64,000 bases of DNA from Piscicola geometra (GCA_943735955.1 OX030957.1:697001-761000), one strand, 5' to 3'; shown: positions 1 through 30,140, counted from the first letter of the stretch. Translations and numbers: made by a program. The notes: generated from the letters alone by a model not told the origin.

Positions 1-150
1 TGAATTTGTCTTCATTATCATCATTAATTTGTCATCATTATCATCATTAATTTGTCTTCATTATCATCATTAATTTGGTATCATTATCATTCTTAATTTT
101 TCATCATTATTATAATTAATTTCCAATTATTATCATTATTATCATCATCA
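1..150. repeat. Minisatellite, about 24 bp unit (ATTAATTTGTCATCATTATC-type)
   Basis: About six diverging head-to-tail copies of a 23-24 bp ATC/TTA-rich unit. They lie in the intron just upstream of the first visible UMP-CMP kinase exon, and the array decays toward the acceptor at 195-196. Confidence 0.85.
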
Positions 151-196
151 ATCATTACACCACCATTATTATCATCATCATTTCCTCCACACACAG

Positions 197-3095
<2,899 letters not shown>

Positions 3096-3535
3096 AAGGA
3101 AGAATTGTCGGCACACAGAGGGGGTACTGTTGCAAGAGAATCATCGGGTGTGTCGTTCGCAAAAGAGTTGTCGTCGTGGTATTTATATATGCGTGTGTGA
3201 TAAGTAGCATGGTGACAAATTATTGCATTTTAGTTTAATGGGTTTCTTGGTGTATTTAGAAAATGACAATCTTCCATAAAATGGTCAATTGGATCTCATT
3301 ACCTGCCAAGCACTCGTTGAGATTTTACCCTATCACTTGAAGACGCTTCGAGTTTATGCTTCAGTCGTAGGCATTTTGGACATGATGGTATCTTGTACTC
3401 CCATAAGCCAGTTCTTGAGACATTATCTCAGCAGCTCTTATTACAGTATAATACTAGTACATAATAGTACGATGGGTTCTGAATGTGTTGAGCATCTCAC
3501 GGGATTTTAGTCAAATAGTTGTGTGTATTCACTCA

Positions 3536-3541
3536 AATAAA
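3536..3541 (+). terminator. Candidate polyadenylation signal of the UMP-CMP kinase gene
   Basis: An AATAAA hexamer lies 440 bases after the TAG stop, in the same orientation. The sequence between (3096-3535) has no other gene and is taken as 3' UTR. Confidence 0.45.
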
Positions 3542-4049
3542 TTATATTGGATGTGTTAGATGAGCATGAAATTTGTAATAATCATAAGTTATTATTTTAA
3601 ATGCCTGCTTTTCAAGCATAATGAATCTACTTCATTAAGGAGCTCTTCAACGAATTTTCTCTGAAACCATTTAGTTAATTCTTTTCAAATTCTGTGAAAT
3701 TGACTACCCACCTAATTAAAGGCCTATAACTAGTTTTTTTTATTTTTGGGATTTTAATGGCATTTCATACTGGCAATGCTTCTGTAAACATTCACTACCC
3801 ACCCTTTAACCTATCTTCGAACCCATGACTTTGCGGTGATAAAAATAGAAAAATAGCTTTTTATTTATTGTCTACAAAACTTTTGGACAATCCACACTAA
3901 AACAAGACTATTTTATTTTAAAGTCGTCCGCTCCACAAGATGGTGTCCATGGGGCGTTTCTGGGACCTTGCATCCTTTGTGGCAGTTCTGCTTCATCCAA
4001 CTCAAAATCATTATAAGCTCAAAGGCAAACAGGCCTAGATCACCAAATG

Positions 4050-4179
4050 TTTCAGACAGTGCTATATGATAGAAAGGAGTGGAGAGAGAGATTGAGACTT
4101 TTCAGACAGGCCCCACCCTCGGGAGAGGAAAAGTTGGCCTGTTTAACAAAAACCAGGAGATGATGATGATGATGATGAG
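4050..4179 (+). mobile_element. 3' tip of an RTE-like LINE with (TGA)n tail
   Basis: A short frame at 4050-4163 reads FQTVLYDRKEWRERLRLFRQ, then a proline-rich stretch ending in TKTRR. DRKEWRERL resembles the C-terminal DRxxWR motif of RTE-type reverse-transcriptase proteins. The TGA stop is itself the first unit of a (TGATGA)n tail (4161-4179), as in RTE-family 3' ends. Only the 3' tip is present. Recognition is by motif; the exact clade is inferred. Confidence 0.45.
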
Positions 4180-4326
4180 GGCCTGCGCCGGTCATTCAAA
4201 AACTGGAGATCAAAGATGAGAAATATACTGCAGCAGGTTAGGCTGTGTCACTTTGAATATTGTCTCTGTTTCCCTCTTAAATATCCTCGCACTAAAATGC
4301 TATCCAGTCTTTTCCGCTTCATTCTT

Positions 4327-5360
4327 CAATCAATCAATCATTAATTATTTTTATAGCGCCCTTTACTAAGTGAACAAAAGCGCTCAGTCATCACGTTTTG
4401 AAAAAATACGTCTTCAGGCCTCGACGGAAAGTTATGAGTGACTTAGTTGAAGTTAAAGAAGAAGGTAAAGAATTCCATAAAAAAGAACCGCAATAAGAAA
4501 AAGAACGTTGAGCAAAAGAGTTTCCAACTGAAAAAAGAAAATAACGTTTAAAGGTCGATGATCTTAGACCAGATTTAGAGGGTTGTTTAATTAGATTTTT
4601 AAGATAAATTAGAGCAGTACAGTTATGAATTTTAAATATATTTAGGCATGTAACAAACGAAGATAAAGAGAAATGTGAGAAAATTTAGGAGCACGAGCAG
4701 CACAATTGAAGGCTTTATTTAGAGGAGCTAAAGTAGTATCAAGGAAGCCATAGTAAAGAGAGTTGCAATAATCAATCCTGGATAGAACTAGAGATACAAG
4801 AAGCTGCAAAGTAGGATCAATCAATCAATCACTAATAATTTGTAAAGGGCCCTTTACTAAGTGAACAAAAGCGCTCAAAAGATCATCGAGAAAAGGAAGA
4901 AGCTGTTTAATACGACGAATGTGGAAATAACAAGATTTAGAGACAGATAGAATTTGAAGAGCTAAATACAAGTTAGAATCGAAGATAAAACCAAGGCTAC
5001 GTATAAAAGATGAAGGGTTTAGAGATAATGAGGAAGGGGGAGGCAAAACTAAAGAAGGAATGGGATAGTGAAAATTTTGATTTTTTATAGAAACATTTTC
5101 AGGGTTTAGTTTAAGAAACAAAGATTAAGCCCAAGAAGTTATAAATTGAAGACAGAGAGTTATGTTATTAATAGCAAGGTCAAGAGAAGAGTCAGTGAAA
5201 GATGTATATATATAGCAGTCATCAGCATACATTTGATTATTTAAGGAATAATATTAGGCAGTTTCGAGGTGTAGAGAATAAAAATTAGGGTCCAAGGATT
5301 GAGCCCTGTGGAACACCATAAGATTAAGAAACAGATCCGTTTTCATCTTGTTTTGGTGTA
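4327..5360 (-). mobile_element. Degenerate CR1/Jockey-type LINE, reverse-transcriptase 3' half
   Basis: Read on the minus strand this is the 3' third of a non-LTR retrotransposon. It has the RT motif GVPQGSILGP (about 5300), then the catalytic YADD box (about 5235) in another frame, LGFIFDSNL and CYFHIRRIKQLLPFLDD. LVLSRIDYCNSLYYGF follows, then the terminal motif LRSSTF...SFSYCGSFLWNSLPSSL...FRRGLKTYFF. It ends with AGCGC-containing 3' UTR and an (ATTG)n tail at 4327-4340. Stops and frameshifts break it, so it is a pseudogene. It belongs to the same family as the fragment at 47070-47440. Confidence 0.85.
4819..4880 (-). mobile_element. 62-bp LINE 3'-tail insertion nested in the LINE relic
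   Basis: This segment is just the 3' end of the same LINE family: the AGCGC...AGTAAAGGG block plus the (TTGA)n tail. It interrupts the reverse-transcriptase frame between FLDD and PTLQLL. Removing it and one copy of the flanking GATC (4815-4818 and 4881-4884) restores a continuous frame across the site. This fits an extremely 5'-truncated retrotransposition. Confidence 0.75.
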
Positions 5361-6270
5361 CAACCTAAAATAATTGTTCAAGAAAAATTTTAACATTATT
5401 TCTAATGAATCCAAATGTTTAAGTTACGGTGTATTTTTTTCTTTTAAAAAATAACAATTTATCTCGCTTTTTCTATAATTAGCAAGGCTCATAAAAATGC
5501 AAATCCCGTCAGTGAAAAATTCAAAACACCAAAAACCCTGTTACTTGGAGAATAATAAATTCATTAATAGAAAAAAATTGAGAAATAAAGCAAAAATATA
5601 TTTTTAATAATTTTATAAACACAACATTCATTTTAAATGTTAAATATAATACGGAAATATGCTGTAAATTGTACAAAGTCGATTGAAATATATGTCTCAC
5701 GTCTGACCTATTTCCGAGTATTTGGCAGTGTTGTGACAGGACACGCTCTGTCGAGCACTTTCAACTCACTATGTCTCTATCGATCCGAGTTACAGATGAA
5801 TCCACTAATTTATGTTTTTTTGGGTCCCATTTCTATTATGGCTCCAGTTTTGACATACTTGTTTTTGAAACAAATATTTTTCCATAAATAAGTTTCTATA
5901 TTTCTAAACTTTTCGGTAACTCACCTCTCTCAAAGTTATTAACACATTTTTATTCAATCACAACTTTTGTTACTTGACTAGTTTATCCATTTCTTATAAA
6001 AATATTTCTTTGATTTATGGAGAGTGCAACTACTTTCCTTTTTTGACGTTTCTGTTCGATTGAAAATATTTTATATTCTTATGCTTAAAAAAATGTTTTC
6101 CTTAATTTTTTTTATTTTCAGTGGCAACCTTTCTCTCCTAGAATCTCTTCCACCTCAAATTCCTGCTTTCTTTCTTTTCATAAAATACGACTCTTTTCAA
6201 AGAAATGATTCAATTGTGTCAGTTTTCAAAAACTATAAATTAAGAAAAAAGCAAAATCAATTTTTGAAAT

Positions 6271-6276
6271 TTTATT
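6271..6276 (-). terminator. Candidate polyadenylation signal of the lectin gene
   Basis: AATAAA on the minus strand (TTTATT on plus), about 190 bases after the lectin stop codon. Confidence 0.5.
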
Positions 6277-6464
6277 AAAATTTAGAAAACCAATGATTCG
6301 AAAGGTTAATTATGCTCAAGTTGGAAAGCAGAAATAGAAAATAAATCAAACGAAGTTGATTTTTCACAGTGAAAGAACAAGATCGAAAATGGAATGTTTT
6401 CCTCGTGTTTTGACTATAATCGTCAATTAAAAGGTCCACACGATCAAGCTCAAACTCGGAGCTT

Positions 6465-7774
6465 TCACTCCAGCAGGTTGTCAGCTTGGCACACGGCACA
6501 TTTCTTGTCGTTACAGTTAGCTACATTCCAGAAGAAGGTGAAGACGGAAGTGGTCATGCAATACTTATTCCATGAAAACATCGGCAACGGAAGAAGTTCC
6601 CAATGCGTGAAGTTGCTTATGGCCTCATACTCCCCTGGCACGGGACTCCAGTAGAGAGAAGACACGCTGGTTGCTGCGGTCACTTGAACGCCCCCCAGCC
6701 AAATATTCTTTGTAAGAATTCCAGCGAGACAGCCAAATAATTCAACTAAAGTGAACAAACTTTCAATTTAGTTAATTAATTTTTTTAATGGTTTTAAAAT
6801 GGTTAATTTTTCATGTTTTAAAGCATATTTCATCGCACTCAGAATAATGTTCTTCTGTCTATTTGAGCAAAAAATATTACTTTCGCAAAAAAATAATCAA
6901 TTAACGAAATTTTCCATGCATAATTAAACTTGAATTTGATTACAATTTCAAAATATTAAAAAACTTACACTTTCCCATGAGGTAAGCTTCCATGGCGAGC
7001 TGTTCAGCCATGTTTTTCGGGGCGGCCAGATGGGCGTCAAAAGAGTTGCAGACGCCCTGTGCCTCGGACCAGCTGTAACTTCCCGCCTTTGCCATCCAAC
7101 ACGTTCTTGAGAGGGGCTCGAATGTGAAACCATTTGGACAATGGTCTTGGTGGTCATTAAGTTTTAAATGTATTATTTAAATTTTTAAAACATTAGAAAA
7201 AGTTTTATTCAAAGTGAAAAGAGAATAAAAGTTTTTTAATTATATTTCAAAAGATTAAAAAACCGAATTCAAACGCGTGAGTATAAATTATTCATTAAAA
7301 ACTTTTTTAAAGACTTTTTAGACATCTTCTAATGATTATTAAAAAATTACTATTTTGTAGTTGAAAAACAATTTTTATAAAATATTAAATTTATAATTTT
7401 AAAAAATTATATTTTTTCAGTTAAAATCAAATAATATACTTTATAATCAGAAATATAAATAAAAAGACACCTTTGTCGTAATTCTTGCATGAAAACGTAA
7501 GGTGGAAGGCAATAGGATACATCACCCAAAAGTTGTACAAGCCACAAACTCCCCAGAAACTGTCAAACTGGAACCTCAGACACTCGGCACTCTGCGAGCA
7601 CAAGAAGAGGCAGTTTGCGAAGTAGCGCGTGAGAACTATTTTGTAGGGGACGTCGATGGGACAGGAGAACAGATTGCTTTGGTGCTTTCCTTTGAAATAT
7701 AGTCCCATACTCTTCGGCTGCCCCCCCACACCCCACACGAACAACACCGCAATCAAAAGCAATTTCATGGACAT
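6465..7774 (-). CDS. Secreted PAN/apple-like plus C-type-lectin-like protein, 253 aa
   Basis: Three exons on the minus strand: 7774-7471, 7145-6969 and 6745-6465 (stop TGA). Both introns are phase 1 and the joined frame is 254 codons. Residues 1-18 (MSMKLLLIAVLFVWGVGG) form a signal peptide. Exon 1 then gives a short Cys-rich module (CPIDVPYK...NCLFLC...ECLRFQF...VCGLY) like a PAN/apple domain. Exons 2 and 3 give one C-type-lectin-like domain: CPNGF, CWM, SWSEAQGVCNSFDAHLA, then IWLGGVQV, YWSPVPGEYEAISNFTHWE, YCMTTS and WNVANCNDKKCAVC. The calcium/sugar motifs are absent: SPVPGE replaces EPN/QPD and WNV replaces WND. Calcium-dependent sugar binding is therefore doubtful. The product is probably an extracellular recognition or adhesion protein; the ligand is unknown. 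The start is the first ATG, directly before the signal peptide. Confidence 0.85.
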
Positions 7775-9513
7775 TTAAAAGAATTGGAATAAAAACTTTA
7801 ATGTACCCAAAGTATCAACTAATGGCTTCAAAACTTCTTTACGTTGCTGTCCAAGTATTCGTTACAAAAAAATGTCAAAATCTTTGAAAGTTTGAAATCA
7901 ATTTGAAAAACAGTTCAGCAAAAAACATTTGAACGACGCTTGGAGGAAAATGTGTCTTTTATATGCCGCAAAAGCATTGAAAAAAAATTCAAAAGAAATA
8001 ATAAAAATAAATATTAAAAAATAATTATGACCTTTGATATAATTAGTTAGTGACAATATTATACCTTTTTTTATTACTATCAAATGACATAATAAAATAT
8101 ATAAAACATAAAGAAAACATTCAAAGTTAATAGTATAAAAAGTATTTGTTCTTTTTCATGTCTTTACAATTTTTGGATACAAAAACTGATGGTTTTTAAA
8201 GAAAGAAGAAGTTAATTGGTTATTCATATTTTTAAAAGTTTATATCTCATCAACACATTACTCCAGCTATGGAAGCGAAGCTTGCCGTTAAGTAAAATGT
8301 TAAGAAAAATGTTAAGAAAAAAACGTATTCTTCTAACAGGATAATAATGTCTTGCATGCCTTCTAACCATTATACCATTTTATAAAAATCGATTAATGCA
8401 TTATAAATAATCTAGCTAAATGGTTGATGCAATAAAATAGTCTCTTTATTTAAACACTAGAAACTTGCATACGTTTCTGGAATACAATGAGCTAAATGGC
8501 TTTTTCGTTATTCTTTAAAGAATGTGACGACATTTACAATGTGGAGACCGGAACGGGGAAAAAATAACTAGCCTAGAACAATGACTCTCACATAATTGCA
8601 AGATGTGGATTCAACTTGGAGCTAATGAAGTCAATAAATGCTTGTTTAAAGGTCAATCTTTTTTTGGATTGTTTTAACTCAAAACTTTTTTTAAGATTTT
8701 TAAAAGGTAAAAAAGTTATCTGTTTAAAATATTTTTTATCCACTTATCTATTTTTTATTTTTGTTCTTGTTGTTGTGAGGCGTCTTTAAACTAAAAAAAA
8801 GTCAAAAGATAATTTTTAGAAGTCTAATCTGGGTGGTTTTTAAGCCTATTTTAGTAAAACTGATAAAGAAGCACAAAAATAATAATTAGAGCTTTTTGTT
8901 CTTTAGAGATTTGTCTAATATTATTATTTATTTTTTTCAATAAGTTTTTACTTTTTATAATTCAGTATTTATAGTTTTAAATGTATTAACAGATAATTAA
9001 ATATTATATAGATATAAATTGTAAAAAGAATAGCTTACGTCTGTCAAGCCGTGAAGAATAAAGATAATAAAAGAATAAAATAATAATAACATATATTAGA
9101 ATTTAAATGTAATTAATTGCAGAGAAAAATCATAAATTTTAAATTATGAACTTAAAAATGGTTTTTAATTGGGAAAACTACTGAGGTACACCTGGGTTTT
9201 GGGACTTCAGGTATCTTTACATTAGTTATTAGATTTCTTAATATAAAATATACGGTTAAAAAAATGATATATTAAATTCAATTTGTATCAAACATTTTTA
9301 AAAGATAGCTTTATAATATTTTAAAATTCTATGATTCTACAGTTTTGTATCCTTGATAAGTGTTCACTGTTTCACGCTTGAGACAAGTGTCATTCATAGG
9401 CTGCGTCTGACTTCCGTTTGATAAAGGTATTAATCTAAAATAATTTGAATTTTTACATTGTGAGTTTCGAACATTTCTGAAAACTTTCTAGAAGAGAAAA
9501 AACATCTAGCGAA
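7775..9513. other. Shared upstream region of the divergent lectin and alpha-actinin genes
   Basis: The two flanking genes are transcribed away from each other, so both promoters should lie here. No TATA box or motif could be assigned with confidence. Just before the actinin ATG, TTTCTAG at 9485-9491 could be an acceptor. A GTATTA donor-like site at 9427 follows a more GC-rich stretch (about 9360-9426) that could be a 5' UTR exon. The rest is AT-rich with no gene seen. Confidence 0.4.
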
Positions 9514-24996
<15,483 letters not shown>

Positions 24997-25132
24997 GGCG
25001 GGGTGGTGAGGGGGATGGGGGAGGTGGGATGGGGGAGGTGGGGATGGTGAGGTGGGGATGGATGAGGTGGTGAGGTGGGATGGTGAGGTGGGGAAGGTGG
25101 TTGGAGGAGGGGGGGATGGGTGGTGAGTGATG
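24997..25132. repeat. GGTGAGGTGGGGATGG low-complexity tract
   Basis: A G-rich irregular repeat starts four bases after the actinin stop codon and lies in its presumed 3' UTR. Confidence 0.8.
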
Positions 25133-25213
25133 ATGATGATTATGGGGATGAGTTTGATTATGATGATTTTTTGGTGGTCGATTTGGAGTCTTTTGCATTG
25201 GATTCTCAGAGTT

Positions 25214-25398
25214 TTGGATGGTTGGTTGGTTGGATGGTTGGTTGGATGGTTGAATGGTTGGTTGGATGGTTGGTTGGTTGGTTGGTTGGTTGGTTGGTTG
25301 GATGGATGGATGGTTGGTTGGTTGGTTGGTTGGATGGTTGGTTGGTTGGTTGGTTGGATGGTTGGTTGGTTGGTTGGTTGGTTGGATGGTTGGTTGGC
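25214..25398. repeat. (GGTT)n/GGATGGTT repeat
   Basis: About 45 units of GGTT and GGAT. Translation gives WLVG repeats, which are an artefact. Confidence 0.93.
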
Positions 25399-28224
25399 TG
25401 ACGGAGTGCGGGTTGGGCTGGAGATGGTCACGATGGTCGTTTCGGTTTGCACCGCGCACGCTTCACAATTATGTTTCGCTGTAAAATTGGAGAATCGAGG
25501 CGCGATATTTTTTAGTTTAAAAAGGCGATACGATTGCTTTATTCCAGCATCTTTTTGTTTCGAACAACCGATTTAGTTCTTTGGTTCTCTTTGTATTTGT
25601 TTGTAAAGCAATCATTATATTCTGCTAATGCCACAACCGATCAACATTCACTGCACATTCTATAATACGTTTCTTCAACATTATTTTAAATTATGATTTC
25701 TGCATTTTGAAAAAGATGGCGCTAGAGCCATTGTTGAGCCCCTTCCGGCCGCTCTTCCTCGCATCCTTCTGTCATCCATTATGGTTCCACTCTCGAACAG
25801 TCTCTCCCAGTTCTAAGATGTAGCTTGCGACAGTTTCAAGGCTTATTCTCAATATATCCTCTAATTGATTTATATATATATATTCATTTTTATCTTTATT
25901 CATTTATATATTCATTCATTTATATATATATATATATATTGATATATATTTTGATATATATTCATTTATATTGATATATTCTCATTTCCTGTCTTTTCTA
26001 CATTAGACCCACACTAATCTATTTCCAATGATTCCATTCTTTCGGATCGCGTCAAGTGTGAGGCTACTTCCTCGGGCGGTGAACGAGCACCAGCTGCTCA
26101 ACACCCCACGAGGAAGCACCCTTGCCTCTGCAATGCCGCACCATTCCAATGCAACCACGCCTCTGTGTCTGGTCGCCGCTGTCCAACACGACCAACTCTG
26201 TCGATTCCTTTCTCTCTCTTATTCTTCAAGTGTCGCTTTTTCAGAAAGTGATTTTCACATTTTATAGCTCGAAATTTCATTTTGAGATTTCATTACCTTT
26301 TTTTGATAACTCAGTAATAATGCAGTAATAATTTCATAATGGTAACACTTTCAGCTTGGTTAAAATATCTCTTCGCTCGTGTATCAGTCGTTTTGAAACG
26401 TTTTGTGAGGTTTCTTACTTTTAAAATTGTGGAATATTATTTAAAGTTTTAATAGCAGTTATATGAAATTTAATACCTGGTTTAAACTCTTTAAAAGATA
26501 AAAAATATTGCATTTACAGGTCTAAGAAAGCATTATTTACCCATACATGAACGTCTTTGAGAACAAACATTTTCTTTTTTTCGTTTATTTAAGTGCTACA
26601 CCATTTAACCCTTGGATAGATTCCTTTTAAAGTTGATGGATTCCATTTAACCCAGCATCAAGAACACATTTCGATATGCATCCTCCATGCTTTGGAACTT
26701 ACTTAATATCTTTCATCGTTTGAGAATACTTGCTATTATAACTTAGTAATAAAATCTCACACAATCAATATTTTTTTAAGTAATTCATTATTCAAGTATT
26801 TCAGGTTTGTAAGGTCAGTTGTACCCTTCACATACAACTTAAGGTCATTTGTACCCTTCACATACAACTTAAGGTCATTTGTACCCTTCACATACCCATT
26901 CATGATTAAGGTTAGACCGGAGATATATTAATCATTGAGAGTTTTGTCAATATCATAAAATCATATATTATATATGGCAACAAACATGGCCTGGTTCCTT
27001 ACTATTTTGTAATGATGGGGAAACCTTGTGGAATCTATGAATGCTGCCTTGCAACCATCAGGTCTGCCTTCCAGAAATAATGTGGCGTTTAACTTTTTAA
27101 AGATTTAAACTTTAAATCTTGTTAAATCTATTTTTGAGAAAAATAAATCTTTTTTTAAAATTATTATTGTTATTTATTGCAAACGTTATCGCTTAAAAAG
27201 AAATGTTGTATTTAAGTTTTCGTTGGCTGATATTAGAAAATGACTGAGAGAGACGCCTTCGGATGCAATCTTGCTGACCATCGGCTTCAAGCCCTTCAAT
27301 CAATCATTTCAACTCTGCTTGCATTCTCCTCGCGTATTTATTATTAGAATTGTTATTATTATTATTTTTATCATTATTATTATAAATTAATGATAAGAAT
27401 AATAATATTTAAATTCTTTAAAGCACTCCAAATAGAATACAGATCATCAAAATTCTCATCGTGATTTTCGTTTTTGAAATGGAAAGACTTTGTGCAGTTT
27501 AATGGCGAGCTATACAAATTGCATGCAAGATTCAAGAGGATCCGATTATGCATCTGGTGTTGAACTTAATCTATTGTCGTTCCAACAATGTCCTCAATGC
27601 AGCCCCAAGCTTTCCACCTTCGCCACCACTGCCCCGGGATTCGTCCAGCAATGTCTTACTCTCCATGCGTATTCCTCTATTATAAAGTTGAACATTCATT
27701 ATTGATATCTTTAGAATCTTCTAGCGCCCCATATTCCAGCTTTTTTTAATGATTTTTGTACTTGTTCTTGTAAAATTCGACACGCCTGAATTCATTTGTA
27801 TCTTTCTACTAATCTTTTGGAAATAAAATATTTAGGAGTTTGACTTTCTCACGTTTAAGTTTTTTTGTTTGAGTCGATGTATTTAAATAGAAGTTATCAG
27901 TATTTAAGCATGCAACTTTCAAGGGGACGCTCAAAGGTCTATTTTGTATTTGGTCCAATTTCATTAAAGATAATTCAAAATTCAAAAATTAGTCTCATAT
28001 AACGACAAAAGCATCGAGGAAGCCTTTAATGGAGTGTTTAAAGGGCTTTAAAATAAATAGAAAATTCGTTCAAAAGAGTTTTTCAATTGTTTAAATTGTG
28101 CAATCAATCTTAAAAGAATGCACTGAGAGGCTTAGCCTAGGGCAATGCATGTGCAGTGTGACAATCAACCAGGTTTACACTGGATACATTTGAAATAATC
28201 AATAAAAAATTCATTCAAGTTATA
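25399..28224. other. Intergenic region / possible actinin 3' UTR
   Basis: No gene was recognised. The first part (to about 26270) is mixed in composition with a GC-richer patch at 25715-25810 and a TATA-rich stretch at 25870-25980. A 30-bp unit beginning AAGGTCATTTGTACCCTTCA is repeated nearly three times at 26811-26900. Short frames near 26028-26267 and 27490-27705 have no family resemblance. Confidence 0.55.
26811..26900. repeat. 30-bp tandem repeat, about three copies
   Basis: AAGGTCATTTGTACCCTTCA plus CATACAACTT, copied head to tail with only one or two changes. Confidence 0.92.
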
Positions 28225-28228
28225 TTAA

Positions 28229-29650
28229 CCCATTAACGCATGACTCAAAGGTATTAATTAATTTTTCTACAGTTTATTGAAAAACTGATTCTAAAAAATA
28301 AAATCAAAAAATAAGTCTGAAATATTTTATGCAAAAAAAGTTATGATGAAAATAAAAAATGTCCTTAAAAAAGGACACTATGCGTTGCTACTGACGGTAA
28401 TCACGATTCGTGGTAGATGCTGAAGCACTCTAAATGTGAAGCTACATTACATTTAAGACATTTTTCTGCATTTTCTTTCCACATTGCTTGCATCTTTTTT
28501 GCCCATCTTCAATTTGACCAACAAAATGATCTTATTAGTTTGGATACCACTGATACACCAAGGCCTAAATCGTTGTTGCACTCTTCTGATGCTCCTTGAT
28601 ATGGGTTTATCAAATAACCAAGCCTATTATTCAGACGCCAAACTGTATACCAAAACCTTATGGGTTTCCCTCTGCTAAGTTCTTTTGATGAATGCCTTCC
28701 ATAATATGGCACCATTGATTCATCAATCGCCAAATGACATTCTTTGGGCTAAAACTTGTGAAATCTTTCATTCATAGCATCAAATAATGGACGCACTTTG
28801 GCCATTCTGTCTAATTTATTAATTTTCTCATTGTCATTGCAATGAAAATATCTTAATAATTATTCAAATCTGTTGACAGTCATAGCATTGCTTACAGATA
28901 GATTGCGTCCATGGTCACTTTGTTCGCAGTACATCCTGCGGTTTGCCAAAGGAACATAGCCTGAAAGAATGAGTATAGGCTATACTTATGCTTTCAGGTT
29001 TGCTCCTTTGGCAAACCGTAGGATGTACTGCGAACAAAGAGACAATGTGCACAACCTAGCTATACTGTATAGCTATCAACTTGATGACTGTTACATAAAA
29101 AATTAATTAAACAATGTGAGGGAAGACATGTTTTAAAATTTTGATTTGTCGTTAGAACTATTAGAACTGTATCTGCTGAGAAGAAATCATTGTCATCTTC
29201 CAAAATACTAATGACTTCATGAAGAACGAATCTGAAAATAATTGTTTTTACCATCTGTATTACTGCATAGTGTCCTTAAAAAAGGACACTCAATAAAACA
29301 CAGTTTTTGGAAATAATATTACATGTAAAATGAAATTTATTTTAAAATAAGATATAAGAATGAATAACAATGGAATAATATTATAAATCATAAATGGTAG
29401 ACATTAAATAAAATTATAACTAACTTTTTTTCATGAGCCATGACAAAAACACAAAAAATTTAGTTATCGCCTTGAAAAATCAGAATATCGAAACAATTTA
29501 TCAATTTCAAATCACAAAAAAATTTTTTTTAAAGACTTCAGTTTATATAAGACAGGATTAGTTGCAAAGATAATAAATATAATCAAGATAACTATTATAA
29601 AAAAAACTTGTTATTGCTGTCCTTAAAAAAGGACAGTATGCGTTAATGGG
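28229..29650 (-). mobile_element. piggyBac-type element, defective, copy 1 (1422 bp)
   Basis: Ends CCCATTAACGCAT...ATGCGTTAATGGG lie between TTAA duplications (28225-28228, 29651-29654), the piggyBac signature. The minus strand encodes transposase remnants: ANRRMYCEQSDHGHNLAVSN, then NRFE and DRMAKVRPLFDAMNERFHKF, then LAIDESMVPYYGRHSSKE, RGKPIRFWYTVWRLNNRLGY and a C-terminal CLKCNV Cys motif. In-frame stops occur after NRFE and after FHKF, and the segment carrying the remaining catalytic Asp residues is deleted. An inverted copy of the NRRMYCEQSD segment faces it (28918-28953 pairs with 29004-29039). Three hairpins TGTCCTTAAAAAAGGACA lie at 28360, 29271 and 29618. Confidence 0.92.
28420..28900 (-). 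pseudogene. piggyBac transposase remnant, copy 1
   Basis: DDE_Tnp_1_7-like coding remnant on the minus strand inside the element. The best-preserved stretch is the IDESM(V/I)PYYGRHS block, followed by GKPIRF and GYLINPYQG. Stop codons lie in frame upstream of it and the C-terminal half is joined by a deletion directly to the Cys-rich tail. It is not functional. Confidence 0.88.
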
Positions 29651-30134
29651 TTAAGTAACCCCGAGAATGTCCATATTTTGGGCTATATTTAAGAGCGATA
29701 ATAGGGGACAATATCGAAGCGAGGCCATTGGCTGCGTCTCTCAATCAAACAGTCCACATTTATGTGATTTCTCTGAAGAAGCTCCATCCATTTTCTCAAA
29801 ATCGTGGTTAGCAAAGCTTTGGTCAGTAGCCGGCAAAAGATTTGCAAAAATACTTTACATTTTCTGGTAAAAACCATTTAAATTTGTACGATTACTTTTC
29901 CATTTTCCGCTTATTTTAGGATATCTTATTTCTGGTAAAAATGTAAGTATTCTTTGAAATAAAATTTTTACAATTTTATGATAACACTTACCAAGTTTTT
30001 GAATAAGAAAAATATAAGTATGATTATTCCGGACTGATGAAAATAAGCTTTGTAGCATTAAAAGCAGGATTAAAAATTTAATTGAAAAAACTTATTTTTA
30101 CTTTTTGTTTTTGAATAAAATACATTTCAAAAAT

Positions 30135-30140
30135 TTTATT
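30135..30140 (-). terminator. Candidate polyadenylation signal of the PH-domain gene
   Basis: Minus-strand AATAAA about 245 bases after the stop codon. Confidence 0.4.

Larger units (their letters stand above)
3542..6264. other. Intergenic region between UMP-CMP kinase and the lectin gene
   Basis: Apart from the two LINE pieces listed separately, no exon, RNA gene or conserved protein motif was seen here. The stretches 3542-4049 and 5361-6264 are AT-rich; their short open frames show no family resemblance. Confidence 0.6.

Noticed and set aside
4819..5121. Small protein genes on the minus strand near 4.6-5.1 kb
   Set aside because: Their sequences (SLVLSRIDYCNSLYYGF, RRIKQLLPFLDD) are reverse-transcriptase pieces of a decayed LINE.
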